Positions 61,344-64,000 of a stretch of 64,000 nt of DNA are shown here, in pieces. Below the pieces are notes generated by a model that saw nothing but the letters and a program-made list of their open reading frames with translations, had not been told where the DNA came from and did no database searches. The stretch comes from Microcella putealis. GTDB lineage: Bacteria > Actinomycetota > Actinomycetes > Actinomycetales > Microbacteriaceae. Numbering within the stretch: the first letter of the stretch is position 1; each line of letters begins with the position of its first letter. A program made the position numbers and the translations under genes. Where the stretch lies: the NCBI RefSeq assembly GCF_004216575.1, contig NZ_SGWW01000005.1, positions 101,328 to 165,327 of the forward strand. The letters are read 5' to 3'.

Positions 61344-61975
61344 GCGTCAGCCCCGATCTCGAGCGCGCGATGGGCAGCGATGAGGGCGGCGGCCCCCGAG
61401 CGACGCAGGTTCTGCGACACGGCCGGCTGCGTGATGCCCTCACTCTCGGCCAGACGCTGCTGCGGCTCACCGCGCAGAGCGCCCGCAGCCAGGCGGCGCT
61501 CGCGGCCCGACATGCCGTCGATCAAGTGGTCACGCAGAATCAGGTGCGAGGTGACGAGTGCCACCTCGGTCGCGTCGTCGCTGTGAAACCAGGTGCGCAG
61601 GCCGGGAGCGTTGCGGCTTCGCTGGTCGACCTCGTCGAGGGCGCCGCGGGCGTGGTACCAGGCCGAGCCGTCGTAGATGGGGGCGCCCCGCCCCGCGTCG
61701 AGACGCCGCACGTCGCCCGAGCCGAGGCCGAATCGGCAGTCGATCGCGTCGGGGAACACCAGGCGCATGAGAGAGGTCACGCGCAGAGCATCGCGCACAC
61801 GGGGGAAGACGGCTTGGAATTCGTCCCCCACCGTGGCCCAGAGCGGCTCGACAACCTCGGCGTCGGCGGCAGCCACCGCGAACGCGTCGTGGATGGCGCG
61901 CTGGGCCGCCGGTCGGTCGCTCAGTTGACGCGATCCGACGATGTCGATGATTAGCGCGACGCTTATCTTTGCCAC
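61340..61975 (-). CDS. SatD-family protein with C-terminal helix-turn-helix
   Basis: The 211-residue protein starts at GTG 61975 (MAKISVALIIDIVGSRQLSDR). The N-terminal SatD-type domain includes ALIIDIVGSR and VGDEFQAVF, which resembles a nucleotide-cyclase-like core. A C-terminal helix-turn-helix (AESEGITQPAVSQNLRRSG) follows. SatD was first named in a streptococcal acid-tolerance locus. It is coupled to the membrane protein and divergent from the helicase. An inverted repeat spans its start codon. Confidence 0.82.
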   Translation of the reverse strand: MAKISVALIIDIVGSRQLSDRPAAQRAIHDAFAVAAADAEVVEPLWATVGDEFQAVFPRVRDALRVTSLMRLVFPDAIDCRFGLGSGDVRRLDAGRGAPIYDGSAWYHARGALDEVDQRSRNAPGLRTWFHSDDATEVALVTSHLILRDHLIDGMSGRERRLAAGALRGEPQQRLAESEGITQPAVSQNLRRSGAAALIAAHRALEIGADA

Positions 61976-61984
61976 GACATAAGC
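61961..61984. promoter_or_regulatory. Inverted repeat across the satD-like start codon
   Basis: GCTTAT (61961-61966) and ATAAGC (61979-61984) flank the GTG start at 61975. The placement suits autorepression by the HTH of the SatD-like protein. A TATAAG (62007-62012) further on could be the -10 of the helicase gene. Confidence 0.35.
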
Positions 61985-62053
61985 ATAGCGCTCATAGTGC
62001 GGTGAATATAAGGGGACGCGGCCGCGCGCCGAAACCCGCGTACCGTTAGGGGT

Positions 62054-63906
<1,853 letters not shown>

Positions 63907-63910
<4 letters not shown>

Positions 63911-64000
63911 TTGTTCTTCCTCGTGAGGTTGTGAACGCGGGCTGAGGGTGTGAGACCGCCGATCCCGGTGTGGGGTCGGTGGTGATTGTAGTGATGGAGC
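63907..64000 (-). CDS. IS481-type transposase, C-terminal fragment (cut by window edge)
   Basis: The minus strand reads 30 codons to a TAG at 63907-63909: LHHYNHHRPHTGIGG then LTPSARVHNLTRKNN. YNHHRPHTxxGG is the standard end of IS481-family transposases. The sequence differs from the transposase at 54255-55268, so this is another element. If the IS ends at 63912, the last codon and TAG stop are supplied by the target CTAG, which also holds the helicase stop on the other strand. Confidence 0.8.
63912..64000 (-). mobile_element. End of a second IS481-type insertion sequence
   Basis: From 63912 the sequence begins TGTTCTTCC and encodes the transposase C-terminus on the minus strand. Its position directly after a CTAG that ends deaD suggests an IS end there. 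The other terminal repeat is outside the window, so this boundary is a prediction. Confidence 0.6.

Overview
The window is a GC-rich chromosomal segment from a Gram-positive actinomycete, most likely a member of the Microbacteriaceae. This is inferred from the very high GC content, frequent GTG starts, chains of 1-, 4- and 8-base start/stop overlaps, the actinobacterial dcw cluster without ftsA, and gene orders shared with Mycobacterium and Corynebacterium (idsA / Rv2175c / pknL / aroG / plsC / fadD15, and garA / ftsR / merR). No rRNA, tRNA, CRISPR array or prophage was seen.

Layout. (1) 1-14950, minus strand: the cell-wall/division cluster mraZ-rsmH-ftsL-ftsI-murE-(murF remnant)-mraY-murD-ftsW-murG-murC-ftsQ-ftsZ-yggS, headed by a three-box MraZ operator. 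The murF position holds a 215-residue protein that has lost the ATP-binding domain. (2) 15-26 kb: DUF3040-type membrane protein, polyprenyl synthetase, Rv2175c-type DNA-binding protein, LysM cell-wall enzyme, PASTA Ser/Thr kinase, class II DAHP synthase, acyltransferase, ROK glucokinase, long-chain acyl-CoA ligase, peptide deformylase. (3) 26-35 kb: MinD/ParA-like ATPase, pyruvate carboxylase, an orphan ParA, two MerR regulators (one FtsR-like), a GarA/OdhI-type FHA protein and a CDP-alcohol phosphatidyltransferase. (4) 35-50 kb: mostly metabolic genes (SDR, G6P dehydrogenase-like, GH15, S4 protein, topoisomerase IB, lactate dehydrogenase, PLP decarboxylase plus GPH transporter, FAD-linked oxidase, betaine-type transporter). 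(5) 50-54 kb: semialdehyde dehydrogenase, family III CoA-transferase and glutaryl-CoA dehydrogenase, which together look like a glutarate branch of lysine catabolism. (6) 54.2-55.3 kb: an intact IS481-family element with inverted repeats and a 6-bp target duplication exactly on a stop codon. (7) 55-64 kb: long-form GAPDH, rlmN, an ABC exporter with XRE regulator behind a palindromic operator, a SatD-type protein with a membrane partner, and a DEAD-box helicase whose stop codon abuts a second IS481-type transposase cut by the window edge.

How the parts connect. Cell-wall synthesis and division genes are joined to kinase-linked regulation: the PASTA kinase, its Rv2175c-type neighbour, and the FHA switch protein with FtsR. 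The most unusual features are the catalytically gutted MurF left in an otherwise perfect, translationally coupled mur operon, and two different IS481-type elements that both sit at CTAG sites forming the TAG stop codons of host genes.

No stretch longer than about 300 bases lacks a gene. The longest gaps (14857-15120, 50069-50271, 17084-17265, 1274-1428) are described as features or findings.
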